Part shown: in pieces, positions 8,384-17,302 of the stretch
How positions within the stretch are numbered: the first letter of the stretch is position 1
Layout of the letters: every line of letters begins with the position of its first letter
The notes under the pieces: model-generated
What the model was told of the DNA's origin: nothing
The model's input: only the letters and a program-made list of their open reading frames with translations
Database searches by the model: none
Translations under genes and position numbers: made by a program
NCBI GenBank assembly: GCA_009840005.1
Contig: VXOR01000045.1
Span: 1 to 45,110 of the forward strand
DNA: 45,110 nucleotides
DNA from: Gemmatimonadota bacterium
GTDB lineage: Bacteria > Latescibacterota > UBA2968 > UBA8231
Reading direction: 5' to 3'

Positions 8384-10078
8384 GTGCGCTCCGCCTTTCC
8401 CTTTCTCCGCCTAGTGCTAGCGCTCGGCGCCGCCCTGCTCGGCGCGCTGCTCCTGCCCGATCAAGGTGCAACGAGCGGACTGAGCCTCTTTCCGCCCGCC
8501 GCAGCCATCCTCGTCGCCGTGGCCACTGGACGCCTGATCTTGGGACTAGGGTTGGCAATCGTCGGCGGTGCGCTCATTTCCCTGCCGCCAGACGTCCCAC
8601 TCTACGCGATCCCATTCCGCGGCTTAGAACGCGCCCTCATAGACTTTGTCTGGACCCCACTGCGCGACTCCTTTCAACTCTTCATTCTCGGCTTCACCGC
8701 CTCACTCATTGGCATGGTGCGCGTCATCTCGCTGGCCGGCGGCACCCGAGGTATCGCCGACCTGTTAGTCGCCCGAGCCGCTGGCGTGCGCTCGGCCCGG
8801 CTGGCCACTGCGCTGTTGGGGCTGGCGGCCTTTTTCGACGATTACGCCAACACGCTCGTCGTCGGCACCACCATGCGCCCCATCGCCGACCGTTTCCGCA
8901 TCTCGCGCGAAAAATTGGCCTTTCTCGTCGATTCCACCGCCGCCCCCGTGGCCGGCATCGCCATCGTCAGCACCTGGATCGGCTTTGAGGTGGGTCTGTT
9001 CGACAGCGCCATGGAGCAAGTCGGCGCGGGGATTTCCGGTTACGAACTGTTCTTCCGCGCTCTGCCGGCCCGCTTCTACTGCCTGCTAACCTTGACCTTC
9101 GTGCTCTGCTCCACCGTCGCCGGTCGCGATTTTGGCCCCATGCTCAAAGCCGAGCGCCGCGCCCGACGAACGGGCCAAGTCCTCGCGCCGGGCCACCGCC
9201 CCATGACCGGCGACGCCTCCCAACTCCCCGAACACCCCGGCCTTCGCGCTCATTGGGCCGTGGCCGCCGGCCCCGTCCTCCTCGTCGTGGCTGGCGTACT
9301 CGGCGGAATGCACCTAGACGCCAGCCAAACATCGGCCGTGGTAGCCGCCCGCGCCGAACACGGCTTTTTCGCCCGGCTCTACTGGACACAAGTTTTCTCT
9401 CACGCTGACGGGCCCAAAGTGATGTTCTTATCCGCCTTAGCCGGCTCAGTACTGGCCGCAGTCTTGGCCCTAACCCGCCGCGAGGAAGCAAGCCCCAGAC
9501 GCCCGCTCGGCCTAGTGGAAGTCTGCAAGACTTGGGCGAGCGGCATTACGGGCTTTTCCTATGCGCTGGTGATATTGATCTTGGCCTGGGCGATCAAGGA
9601 AACCTGCGAGGCCGTCGAGACCTCGGCCTATATCGTCGGTGCGCTCTCCGGCTTCCTCGACCCGCACTTCCTCCCCCTCCTCGTATTCCTGCTCGCCGCA
9701 GTGGTAGCCTTCTCCATCGGCACTTCGTGGACGACTATGGCCGTCCTCTTGCCGACCATGATCCCAGTAGCCTACGACTTGGGTAGTCTGGCGCTGACGG
9801 TCCTCGTCGCCGCCGCGGTATTGGACGGCGCGATCTTCGGCGACCATTGCTCCCCCATCAGCGACACCACCGTCCTCTCCAGCATTGCCGCGGCCTGCGA
9901 CCACTTAGCCCACGTGCGCACCCAGATACCCTACGCTCTGACGACGATGACAATTGCCGGGCTGTGCGGCTACTTGGGCAGCACCTTGCTGTGGTCGCCG
10001 ACCACCGGCTTGATCGTGGGGCTATGCCTGATTGTCGCAGTAATTTTTGTAGTGGGAAGAAAAACAGACGCCGATTGA
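8384..10078 (+). CDS. NhaC-like Na+/H+ antiporter family membrane protein
   Basis: A 564-residue polytopic membrane protein with about 12 hydrophobic spans. The conserved FFDDYANTLVVGTTMRP block (near residues 148-164) and the VDSTAAPVAGIAIVSTW block are the signature of the NhaC/ArsB-like antiporter group, and a second inverted copy of the pattern appears as FSIGTSWTTMAVLLPTMIP and GDHCSPISDTT. The start is taken as GTG one base after the symporter stop codon; no Shine-Dalgarno site is visible, so coupling to the symporter is likely. It may export sodium brought in by the symporter. An amino-acid or lactate exchange role, known in this family, cannot be excluded. Confidence 0.82.
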   Translation: MRSAFPFLRLVLALGAALLGALLLPDQGATSGLSLFPPAAAILVAVATGRLILGLGLAIVGGALISLPPDVPLYAIPFRGLERALIDFVWTPLRDSFQLFILGFTASLIGMVRVISLAGGTRGIADLLVARAAGVRSARLATALLGLAAFFDDYANTLVVGTTMRPIADRFRISREKLAFLVDSTAAPVAGIAIVSTWIGFEVGLFDSAMEQVGAGISGYELFFRALPARFYCLLTLTFVLCSTVAGRDFGPMLKAERRARRTGQVLAPGHRPMTGDASQLPEHPGLRAHWAVAAGPVLLVVAGVLGGMHLDASQTSAVVAARAEHGFFARLYWTQVFSHADGPKVMFLSALAGSVLAAVLALTRREEASPRRPLGLVEVCKTWASGITGFSYALVILILAWAIKETCEAVETSAYIVGALSGFLDPHFLPLLVFLLAAVVAFSIGTSWTTMAVLLPTMIPVAYDLGSLALTVLVAAAVLDGAIFGDHCSPISDTTVLSSIAAACDHLAHVRTQIPYALTTMTIAGLCGYLGSTLLWSPTTGLIVGLCLIVAVIFVVGRKTDAD

Positions 10079-10094
10079 CTAGGCCGTGGACTAA

Positions 10095-10595
10095 CTACCA
10101 CCCCGCCGTCGTCCGATTCACCAATTCCTCTAACACCATGCCCAGCGCCCGCTCCGCCGCCGGATCCCGTCCCGCCTCCTCGGCCAACGCCGCGTCATAG
10201 GTTCCCCACCCCTCTAGCTCGGCCAACGCCAACAACACCTCCCCATCCTCTACCCTCACCAACTCGGCCGCCACCAAGACCGCAAACCGGTACTGCTCGG
10301 TCTGCTCGGCCGTCGTATAGGTAAAAGGGCGGTCCTCAATGGAGATCACGTTGAGTTGCAAGAGGGCATCGGCGCTCTCTTCGTCAACGACCCGCAACTG
10401 GCCATCCGCGGTGTAGAGCGAATCGGCGAGTTCAGTTAGACGCTCGGCCACGGCAAACTCCGAGGTCTGGTTGTCAGCCACGGGTATGCCAATGCTGCGG
10501 ATGCCGCCCAACAGGCCGCCGGAGGTCGAGTAGTAAGCACATCCGCCGATGCAGAATGCGACCAGCGCAGTTCTAATCGTCTGATTTGCTCGCAT
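10095..10595 (-). CDS. LptE-like outer-membrane lipoprotein
   Basis: A 166-residue predicted lipoprotein beginning MRANQTIRTAL with a lipobox IGGC (Cys 19) followed by AYYSTSGGLLGG. The pattern of an early CxYY-SG stretch, then IRSIGIPVADNQTSEF and an alternating beta/alpha domain, resembles the LptE family that plugs LptD during LPS assembly; similarity is judged by eye only. The start chosen gives a clean lipoprotein signal; the frame is open further upstream but that part is read in a different frame as the tail of the preceding gene. The two genes overlap by 23 bases, so translation is probably coupled. Confidence 0.6.
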   Translation of the reverse strand: MRANQTIRTALVAFCIGGCAYYSTSGGLLGGIRSIGIPVADNQTSEFAVAERLTELADSLYTADGQLRVVDEESADALLQLNVISIEDRPFTYTTAEQTEQYRFAVLVAAELVRVEDGEVLLALAELEGWGTYDAALAEEAGRDPAAERALGMVLEELVNRTTAGW

Positions 10596-11154
10596 CGCCC
10601 TCGGTTGCAGGCTTGCTCGCATCGTCATCAGCCGCTGGCTTATTTGCATCGTCTTCGACCGCTGGCTGGCTCGCATCCTCAGCCGCCGGTTTGCCCACAT
10701 CCTCCTCAGCGTCAGGCTTGCTCCCATCGTCCTCAGCCGCCACCAGCGACCGAGCTCCGTCACCCACGGCAATGGGCTGGTTTTGGGGCCGCCCCCGCAC
10801 ATCGCCCCCTCGCACCTCCAGCCGCTGCCACTGCTCTTGGCCCGGGGCGCGAGCCACCGAGTGCTCGACCATCATCGCGCTCAAAGGCCGGGTATCGCCC
10901 ACCACCGGCACCTCGCCTACGACCGGAGCGCGCACCGTACACAGGCGAGGTTGCACATGGGTGGCGACTACCCGCGCCTTGACCGCTTCCCAGCGGCCCA
11001 GTGGCTGCCCGCTGTCTGGGTCTGCGATCTCCCCATGCAAGGCGAAAATGGCAAAGGCCATGCCTTCCTGGACGCCCTGCTCGCTACCGACGTTGAGTAC
11101 CAGCGTAGTGTCGTCGATAATGGCGGCTACTTTACCCTCAATAGGCGTGCTCAT
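10573..11154 (-). CDS. Uncharacterised protein with acidic nonapeptide-repeat tail
   Basis: A 193-residue protein. The ATG at 11154 follows GGAG by nine bases and lies beyond the terminator of the preceding gene, so it is preferred over the upstream in-frame codon. Residues 1 to about 110 form a small beta-rich domain (EGKVAAIIDDTTLVLNVGS, then GVQEGMAFAIF and EAVKARVVATHVQPRLCTV), resembling the GxxxGM barrel seen in FlgT-like C-terminal domains. No signal peptide is seen. The last ~50 residues are low-complexity and acidic, built on a unit like KPAAEDDAS repeated about six times. Function unknown; it is coupled to the LptE-like gene. Confidence 0.65.
   Translation of the reverse strand: MSTPIEGKVAAIIDDTTLVLNVGSEQGVQEGMAFAIFALHGEIADPDSGQPLGRWEAVKARVVATHVQPRLCTVRAPVVGEVPVVGDTRPLSAMMVEHSVARAPGQEQWQRLEVRGGDVRGRPQNQPIAVGDGARSLVAAEDDGSKPDAEEDVGKPAAEDASQPAVEDDANKPAADDDASKPATEGDASKSDD
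10576..10740. repeat. Degenerate 27-bp coding tandem repeat
   Basis: The 3' end of the preceding gene is made of about six imperfect copies of a roughly 27-base unit (seen on the plus strand as blocks around GCTCGCATCGTC and CAGCCGCTGGCTT). They encode the KPAAEDDAS-like acidic tail. Copies have diverged, but the in-frame periodicity is retained. Confidence 0.6.
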
Positions 11155-11168
11155 ACGGCTGTACTCCG

Positions 11169-11201
11169 AAAAAAAAACCGGTCCGCGTTTGCTGGACCGG
11201 T
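11169..11201 (-). terminator. Rho-independent terminator after the M23 peptidase gene
   Basis: Read on the minus strand, ACCGGTCC and GGACCGGT form a perfect 8-bp stem around a nine-base loop and are followed immediately by a run of nine Ts. It lies 27 bases past the M23 peptidase stop codon and ends that transcript before the next minus-strand gene begins. Confidence 0.9.
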
Positions 11202-11227
11202 CTATAGACACTTGGTAGAGGTTCGAA

Positions 11228-12256
11228 TCACTCGCTTGCGGCCCACATATAGTCCCCGCTGTTGTCGAAGATAAAATCTTCTGGGTTATGGTATCCTCGG
11301 TGTTTGCTCAACTGCTGATCCCGCAAACGCACCGCGTAGTGTAGGTGCGGGCCGGTCGAGCGGCCCGAGTTACCCATCGTCCCTATCTGCTGTCCTCGCT
11401 TTATCTGTTCACCTTGCACGACCATAATTCTATCCAAGTGGCCGTATTCGGTCTGGTAGCCGCCTTGACGCGCATAGGGCTGGCCCTGCTCGTCGCGTTC
11501 CTTTTTTCGATGGGCAACAATAATCGTATTGCCGAGGTACTTATCCTTCCCAGCGTAGCTTACAAAACCATCCGCCGTCGCGTAGATGGGCGTCCCTTTG
11601 CGACCAGCGAAATCGACGCCCCGGTGGAAGGCCCGACGCCCGGTAAAGGGATCAATGCGCCAGCCAAAGGGCGACGACCGCCACGTCTGCTGCGCGGGGA
11701 CGGGTAAAATCGTGGGCAAGTATTGGACGTTTGTTTCTTCGAATTTGCGCTCGATTTCCTCAAAACTCTCGGCCTGTAGGTTGACCATCCGCTTCAGGTA
11801 GTCGATGCGCACGCTCATCTCGCGCATCATCAAGTGCTTTTGCGGCGGTAAGGACACGATCTCTTCGGACAAATCTTCCACACCTCCGACGCCGCCCAAC
11901 TCCCCATCCGCAGCGAGTGGCTCTATCGCCAGCGGCTCCATCTCGTGGTGGGCGCGCAATCTATCTTCCGTGGCCCTGAGCTGACCCATGACCTCCCCGA
12001 GCTGCTGCACTTCCTCGCGGGTCTGCTCTAAGCTGTGCAAGAGGTTTTTGTTTTCTTCCTGCAAGGCCAGCAGGGCTTTCTGATCGCTCGATTGATGAAA
12101 GCCCTCGGTGTAGGCGTAATAACCACCACCAACCACAAAACCCAACACGCCCAGCAAAATCAGCCCTAAGGCGCGAGGCGAAAAACTATACTCGCGGACC
12201 TGACCATCGCGCGGGGAAATGACGATAAAAGTTCTACTCTTACCTAGTATTTTCAT
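11228..12256 (-). CDS. Membrane-anchored M23 family metallopeptidase
   Basis: A 342-residue protein. One transmembrane segment lies at about 29-49, followed by a coiled coil (about 57-103), a linker and a C-terminal LytM/M23 domain. Zinc ligands are visible as H211 and D215 (HRGVD) and H306 in HLH (304-306), with H273 (YGHLD) as catalytic. M23 enzymes cut peptidoglycan cross-bridges, and the coiled-coil forms often act in cell division or shape control. The ATG at 12256 is chosen because AGAGGA lies eight bases upstream. The gene has its own terminator and a possible promoter in the coaX intergenic region. Confidence 0.88.
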   Translation of the reverse strand: MKILGKSRTFIVISPRDGQVREYSFSPRALGLILLGVLGFVVGGGYYAYTEGFHQSSDQKALLALQEENKNLLHSLEQTREEVQQLGEVMGQLRATEDRLRAHHEMEPLAIEPLAADGELGGVGGVEDLSEEIVSLPPQKHLMMREMSVRIDYLKRMVNLQAESFEEIERKFEETNVQYLPTILPVPAQQTWRSSPFGWRIDPFTGRRAFHRGVDFAGRKGTPIYATADGFVSYAGKDKYLGNTIIVAHRKKERDEQGQPYARQGGYQTEYGHLDRIMVVQGEQIKRGQQIGTMGNSGRSTGPHLHYAVRLRDQQLSKHRGYHNPEDFIFDNSGDYMWAASE

Positions 12257-12355
12257 AACTATATTCCTCTGTCTGCTAATCTGATATGATAGCAAATTTT
12301 GAGGTATTCGTTAGATTGTATGGATTGGATATCGTTTTGAGTTAAACCTAGCTAA

Positions 12356-12382
12356 ATTATAGATACCACGACGTAAAGTCAA
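12356..12382 (-). promoter_or_regulatory. Possible sigma70-type promoter for the M23 peptidase
   Basis: On the minus strand TTGACT and a perfect TATAAT are separated by 15 bases, which is shorter than the optimum. The local sequence is AT-rich compared with its surroundings. The predicted leader is about 95 bases. Confidence 0.3.
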
Positions 12383-12397
12383 TCGCCAAATTCCCCC

Positions 12398-13147
12398 ATG
12401 CTCTTGGCCATCGACATCGGCAACACCTGCATCGACATCGGTCTTTTGGCCGGGGATGAAATCGTTTGTCTCCACAAATTCCCCACGGCCCCCCCGGCCG
12501 ATGCCGGCCTACAACGCCTGCTGGCAGCACTTGCCACACCTCCGATTGGCGCAGTCATCGGGTCAGTCGTCGCGAAATTGGGAACTGCGTACGCCGCAGC
12601 CTGTCGCGACTTCTCCTCCGGCCCCGTCCTCCAAGCGCACAACACATGGGATTGGGGTCTGCAAATTGACTACGACGATCCCGCTCGGATTGGCGTTGAT
12701 CGCCTCGCGGCGGCCGCAGCCGCCTATCGCGCAGCCCCGGCTGGCCAAGCCGTTATGGTCGTCGATGCCGGCACCGCGCTAACGGTCGATGCCATCGACG
12801 CCGAGGGCACCTTCCGCGGCGGTGTTATCACTCCAGGGCTGCGCCTCGGATTAAATGCCCTCAGCGCAAACACCAGCTTCTTACCCCAAGTCGAACTAGC
12901 GGCCACAACGCCCTTGCTGGGCAAAAACACCGCAGACGGCCTGCGCTCGGGGGCACTGCACGGGTCGGCCGCGCTCGTCGAGGGCCTTTGCACGCGCATG
13001 GCCGCGGCCTTAGACACCCCCGTCGCAATTTTCCTCACCGGCGGCGACGGCCCCTTGCTCCACCCTCATATCGCCGCGGTCCACATGTGCGCTCCAGACC
13101 TCGTATTGCGCGGTTTAGCCCTCGCGTACGAGCGGCGCACTGCTTGA
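12398..13147 (+). CDS. coaX: Type III pantothenate kinase
   Basis: A 249-residue CoaX, which phosphorylates pantothenate in the first step of coenzyme A synthesis. ASKHA-fold signatures are in place: the phosphate-1 DIGNT at residues 6-10, RIGVDRLAAA near 100, VVDAGTALTVDAID near 122 with the catalytic/cation-binding Asp, and GGVITPGLRL near 139. Length fits the family (about 245-260). It is transcribed divergently from the M23 gene. The next gene starts 88 bases downstream behind its own promoter. Confidence 0.93.
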   Translation: MLLAIDIGNTCIDIGLLAGDEIVCLHKFPTAPPADAGLQRLLAALATPPIGAVIGSVVAKLGTAYAAACRDFSSGPVLQAHNTWDWGLQIDYDDPARIGVDRLAAAAAAYRAAPAGQAVMVVDAGTALTVDAIDAEGTFRGGVITPGLRLGLNALSANTSFLPQVELAATTPLLGKNTADGLRSGALHGSAALVEGLCTRMAAALDTPVAIFLTGGDGPLLHPHIAAVHMCAPDLVLRGLALAYERRTA

Positions 13148-13172
13148 CGCGGTACAGACATATTGATAATAT
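13144..13172 (+). promoter_or_regulatory. Predicted sigma70-type promoter for the S41 protease gene
   Basis: TTGACG (overlapping the coaX stop codon) and TAATAT are 17 bases apart. The expected transcription start near 13179 would leave a leader of about 57 bases. Confidence 0.4.
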
Positions 13173-13235
13173 GCTATGTTTCTATAAATAGGATATCGAC
13201 ATACTCAACGCGCCCTACTAACCAAGGAGTGTCGC

Positions 13236-15107
13236 TTGTCCATTTTGCGCATTTCGCTGCTGTTCGCCCTCGTCGCATTCGCCTCTGACTTGCAGGCTGA
13301 GCGCTCTGTTGAAGACGAATACAAAGCTCTGTTGTGGAAGACGGCCAAAATCATTCACCAGTACTACGTTGAAGAAGTACATCCCGATTCCCTAGCGCAG
13401 GCGGCCGTGCGAGGGATATTCAACTCCTTAGATCCAGCCTCGGAATACACGTTTAACGCCCGTACCCAGCTCGATAGCGAAGACGCGGCAAGACTGCTAA
13501 ACGACCGCTTTTACACCCTCATGCAGATGGCCCAAGCCATCGACGAGAATGCCTTTTATCCGGTTACTGCGGATACGCTAGTCCGCTTTGGCATCGCCGG
13601 GATGATGGAAATTCTCGACCCCTATTCAGTGTTTTTGGAAAAGCGCAATCTCGACAATTTCAACATCCAGACCCAAGGCAAATACGGGGGGCTGGGCTTC
13701 CGCATCCAAGTCGTCTATCCCGACAGCGCGATTGCCGTGTGGAGCCTCGTGCACGACCAGACGCCAGCGGCCCTAGCGGGCGTCAAGTCGGGCGACCTCA
13801 TCACCGCGATCAACAACACTTCTACCAAGGGCATGTCGGCTGGCGTGGCCGCCGACAGTATGCGTGGCGAGCCTGGCACCTCTGTAACCCTGACCTTAGA
13901 GCGCGCCGACCGCCCCACTCCCTTTGACCTGACGATTGAGCGCCGAGAAGTGCAGATGAACAGCGTCCCCCTCGACACTCTCTTTCCCGACGGCACCGGC
14001 TACATCAAGCTCGACAGCTTCCAAAAGGGGTCGACCCGAGAGGTGTTCAAGGCGATTGTCGAGCTAGAAGAACAAGGCATGGAGCGGCTGATTTTCGATC
14101 TGCGCAACAACGGCGGCGGGTACCTCGAAGAAGCCGTGCAAATCACCGATCTCTTCCTGCCCCGCGACTGCCTCGTGGCCTTTACCGAGGGTCGCCGCAT
14201 CGAAACTGCCGAATACATAACCCGCGAGGACGCCCTGCTACGCGACACACCCCTCATCGTCATGGTCAACCACCTGTCCGCTTCGGCGTCCGAGATCGTC
14301 GCCGGTGCCATCCAAGACTGGGACCGCGGGCTGGTGCTAGGAACTACGACCGTGGGCAAGGGCTCCGTTCAGCAGATCGTCCACATCGACGACCGCGCCG
14401 AACTCAAGCTGACCATGGCCGCTTGGCACACGCCTTCGGGTCGCTCCATCGACAAGCGCATGCGCAAGGATTCTACCCTCGTCCGCGGGTACGACAAGGA
14501 GTTCAAGACCCTCCGGCTCGAGCGCATCGTTCGCGGCCGCGGCGGCATCACCCCAGACATCGAGGTGTCTGGACGCAGTGGCAGCCGCCTCGACGCGCAG
14601 CTCAGCGGCTTCTACAACCTCAATAACCAATTCTTCTACTACGCCCGCGAGCACCGGCTCAAGTACCCAGCTCTGACGCCAGACTTCGTCGTCGGCCCAG
14701 CCGATCTAGCGGCCTTCCGCGCCTTTGCCGAAAATCGCGAGTTCGACTACATCAGCGACCTCGAAGCCCAAATCGAAGAATTGGACAAAGTCGCCGAAGG
14801 CGAGGAGTACAACCAGCTCGCCAAGCCGCTCAGCCATCTGACTGACGAAATCGACAAAATCGAGGAACAACACTGGCAGGAGAACGAAGACCTCATCGCT
14901 TGGCGGCTCACCTTCGCCATCCTCGAAAAAGCATTCGGGGAGCCAGTGGCCGAAGCATACAATGTAACCGTGGATCCTCAAGTATTGGAGGCGCGCCGCA
15001 TCATCGCCGACCCGAGCGAGTACCAAATGTGGTTCGACAAGGGGGAAATAGGCACACCAGAAGAGGACTCCATCGCCCAAGAAGACGGCCGCGGCGACCT
15101 CCAGTAG
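13236..15107 (+). CDS. S41 family C-terminal processing protease
   Basis: A 623-residue periplasmic serine protease with a short signal peptide (cleavage near LQAE, residue 21). A PDZ domain (about 145-230, GGLGFRIQ...GVKSGDLITAINN) precedes the catalytic core with the SASASE motif at 348-353 and the general-base Lys in VGKG at about 374. A C-terminal extension of about 200 helical, charged residues goes beyond the CtpA minimum, as in Tsp/Prc-like forms. Such enzymes trim C-termini of envelope proteins. The start is TTG, supported by AAGGAG with a six-base spacing; there is no better ATG. A predicted promoter lies just upstream. Confidence 0.9.
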   Translation: MSILRISLLFALVAFASDLQAERSVEDEYKALLWKTAKIIHQYYVEEVHPDSLAQAAVRGIFNSLDPASEYTFNARTQLDSEDAARLLNDRFYTLMQMAQAIDENAFYPVTADTLVRFGIAGMMEILDPYSVFLEKRNLDNFNIQTQGKYGGLGFRIQVVYPDSAIAVWSLVHDQTPAALAGVKSGDLITAINNTSTKGMSAGVAADSMRGEPGTSVTLTLERADRPTPFDLTIERREVQMNSVPLDTLFPDGTGYIKLDSFQKGSTREVFKAIVELEEQGMERLIFDLRNNGGGYLEEAVQITDLFLPRDCLVAFTEGRRIETAEYITREDALLRDTPLIVMVNHLSASASEIVAGAIQDWDRGLVLGTTTVGKGSVQQIVHIDDRAELKLTMAAWHTPSGRSIDKRMRKDSTLVRGYDKEFKTLRLERIVRGRGGITPDIEVSGRSGSRLDAQLSGFYNLNNQFFYYAREHRLKYPALTPDFVVGPADLAAFRAFAENREFDYISDLEAQIEELDKVAEGEEYNQLAKPLSHLTDEIDKIEEQHWQENEDLIAWRLTFAILEKAFGEPVAEAYNVTVDPQVLEARRIIADPSEYQMWFDKGEIGTPEEDSIAQEDGRGDLQ

Positions 15108-15129
15108 GAGCTTGTATTTTGGCGGCGGT

Positions 15130-16347
15130 ATGAAGTGCTTTAGAGGGCCTGTTCCCCACCTCATAGCGGGCCTTTTAATTCACGCCGTTTTCCTCGCCGC
15201 TCTCGGCACCGACCTCTTCCGGCCCCTCTTCAACGACGCTTCCCATACCCGCCGCGGCTTTGACTTCGGAGTTTTCTATTTAGCGGGCCAAGCCCTAGCC
15301 GACAGCCGCGACATCTACTCGGTGTCGGGAGCCTTCGGTTTCCGCTATCTGCCGGCCTTTGCCTTGGTCGCCAGTCTTTTCGCCCAATTTCAGCCCTTCA
15401 CTGCATACCTTCTGCATCTCTGCTGCACTGAGCTTTTCCTCGCGGCCAATCTCTGTCTGACTTGGCGGTGGGTCGAAGAGCCGCGCCGGGGATTGGCCTT
15501 GTTTATGTGGCTGGCGTTCTCGCCTTACTTTCTAGAACTCTACATGGGGCAGGTCAGCTTCTGGGCGGCCTCGCTGCTCTTTTGGCTCATCGTCGGCCTC
15601 CACAGCGGCCGGAGATGGGCGACTGGCTTGTGTTGGGCGGGTGCCCTCTTGGTCAAACCCAACGCCCTAATCCTCGCCCCCGCGCTTTTAAGACTTCGCG
15701 CCTGGCGCGTCCTCGCTTTGGGGCTACTAGCCGGCTTGCTTACGTCGCTGCCTTACTTCCTACTGCATCCAGATAGCACGGCGGCTTTTTTCGCCGCCAA
15801 TATCTACGGCGCTCCCGTCCAAGGGGCCCTCACCCATGCGGGCAACCTCGGGCTGCAAGGCGGGCTAGTCAGCGTCGTGGCTCAACTAGCCGAGCGGCCT
15901 CTAGCCGAGCTGACAACCCTCGCCGACCTCCCTTTAGCGGGCCGCACGGTCATCTACTGCTCGCAGGTCGCCATCCTCGTCGCGGCGCTGGTGGCCACCT
16001 ATCGCGGCCGCGATGCCCTGCCGCTGCTCGCGCTGTGGATGTGTACCTTTTTTCTCGTTTACAAAGACGTTTGGGAACATCACTATGTCTTTCTCCAGCC
16101 CGTACTCGTAGCTTTGTACGCGCACTCAGGTTCTCCTAAGTTCTTGTGGATATTTGCTCTTATCGCTCTGCCGACGCCCTTTTTCTTCTTCGACCTTGAA
16201 CCGGGAGTCTATGGGCCGATTGACCCTGAGCGCACGTGGGGACCGGTCACTTCCATCGCCTATCGCAGTACTAAACTCATTCCCCTCGGCTGCCTGTGGT
16301 ACGGACTGTGCCGCACATGCTTAGCCTCGGCACCCACCAAGTCTTGA
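15130..16347 (+). CDS. GT87-like polytopic membrane glycosyltransferase (DUF2029 type)
   Basis: A 405-residue inner-membrane protein with about ten hydrophobic spans. The early FDFGVFYLAGQALADSRDIYS segment, with its acidic residues in the first periplasmic loop, and the following FRYLPAFALV are typical of GT87/DUF2029 polyprenyl-phosphate-dependent mannosyl- or arabinosyltransferases. The acceptor is unknown. ATG at 15130 is chosen; a TTG at 15112 is possible, but the GGAG before it is only one base away. It lies 22 bases after the protease gene. The stop codon overlaps the -35 of the lipA promoter. Confidence 0.72.
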   Translation: MKCFRGPVPHLIAGLLIHAVFLAALGTDLFRPLFNDASHTRRGFDFGVFYLAGQALADSRDIYSVSGAFGFRYLPAFALVASLFAQFQPFTAYLLHLCCTELFLAANLCLTWRWVEEPRRGLALFMWLAFSPYFLELYMGQVSFWAASLLFWLIVGLHSGRRWATGLCWAGALLVKPNALILAPALLRLRAWRVLALGLLAGLLTSLPYFLLHPDSTAAFFAANIYGAPVQGALTHAGNLGLQGGLVSVVAQLAERPLAELTTLADLPLAGRTVIYCSQVAILVAALVATYRGRDALPLLALWMCTFFLVYKDVWEHHYVFLQPVLVALYAHSGSPKFLWIFALIALPTPFFFFDLEPGVYGPIDPERTWGPVTSIAYRSTKLIPLGCLWYGLCRTCLASAPTKS

Positions 16348-16372
16348 TATTAGCGTGCTGGAGTCGTATTAT
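16344..16372 (+). promoter_or_regulatory. Predicted sigma70-type promoter for lipA
   Basis: TTGATA and TATTAT are separated by exactly 17 bases. The expected start near 16379 gives a short leader of about 27 bases before the lipA ATG. The -35 overlaps the stop codon of the upstream gene. Confidence 0.5.
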
Positions 16373-16405
16373 ATTCTATTCTTTTAGTTTTTCCTCCTCT
16401 GTCCT

Positions 16406-17293
16406 ATGGCATCTAATTCCAAGCGCCGACTTCCGCCCTGGCTCAAGGCCAAAGCCCCAGGCCACCCCAATTACATCGCCCTAAAAAACCTGCTCGCCGA
16501 TTTACAGCTTAACACGGTGTGCGAGAGTGCACACTGCCCCAACATCGGCGAGTGCTGGAGCCAGCGCACGGCGACCTTTATGATTCTGGGCGATGTTTGC
16601 ACCCGCAGTTGCGGATTTTGCGCGATCAAGACGGGCCGCCCTCAATGGCTCGACGAAGGCGAGCCTGAGCGCGTTGCCGCAGCCATTGCTCGCCTCGGGC
16701 TAGAGCACGCGGTGATTACCTCGGTCAATCGCGACGAACTGCCAGACGGCGGAGCGCGCATCTTCGCCCGGACGATCGCGGCAGTACATCAGCTTTGCCC
16801 CGAGACGAGCGTCGAAGTCCTGATCCCGGACTTCAAAGGCGACTGGCAGGCCCTAGCTACCGTCCTTGAAGCCGGCCCGGACATTCTCAATCACAACATC
16901 GAGACGCCGCCTCGCCTCTACCCCACCATGCGCCCGCAAGCCCGGTATGGCCGCTCGCTAGAGCTCCTCGACCGAGCTCGCAAGATGAGTCCCGCCCCCA
17001 CCAAGTCCGGCATGATGCTAGGGGCCGGCGAGACCAAAAGAGAAATAGCCCAGAGCATCCAAGATCTAGCGGATGTTGGCTGCGCCATTCTGACCTTGGG
17101 CCAATACCTAAGCCCGTCCGCCCACCACGTGCCCGTAGAGCGCTTCGTCCATCCCGACGAATTCGCGGAGTGGCGGCGCTTTGCTCTCGGCTTGGGCTTT
17201 CGCCACGTCGAGTCTGGCCCATTGGTGCGCAGCTCGTACCATGCCGCCAGCCAAGTCGAACAGGTGCGGGCCGCCACCCCCACTACTTCCTGA
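16406..17293 (+). CDS. lipA: Lipoyl synthase
   Basis: A 295-residue radical SAM enzyme that inserts two sulfurs into protein-bound octanoyl groups. The auxiliary cluster cysteines C39, C44 and C50 (Cx4Cx5C) and the radical-SAM cysteines C65, C69 and C72 (Cx3Cx2C) are all present, as is the C-terminal RSSYHA motif whose serine ligates the auxiliary cluster. Length is normal. No lipB (octanoyltransferase) is in the window, so lipoate supply must be completed elsewhere or by salvage. The next gene begins nine bases downstream. Confidence 0.96.
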   Translation: MASNSKRRLPPWLKAKAPGHPNYIALKNLLADLQLNTVCESAHCPNIGECWSQRTATFMILGDVCTRSCGFCAIKTGRPQWLDEGEPERVAAAIARLGLEHAVITSVNRDELPDGGARIFARTIAAVHQLCPETSVEVLIPDFKGDWQALATVLEAGPDILNHNIETPPRLYPTMRPQARYGRSLELLDRARKMSPAPTKSGMMLGAGETKREIAQSIQDLADVGCAILTLGQYLSPSAHHVPVERFVHPDEFAEWRRFALGLGFRHVESGPLVRSSYHAASQVEQVRAATPTTS

Positions 17294-17302
17294 GAGAAGC
17301 CC

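Noticed and set aside
10596..10802. N-terminal extension of the LptE-like lipoprotein
   Set aside because: This segment is the repeat-coded tail of the upstream gene read in another frame; the internal start gives a proper lipoprotein signal.
12296..12397. Promoter for coaX on the plus strand
   Set aside because: TTGAGT and TATAGA-like words occur, but the spacing is too short for a convincing call.
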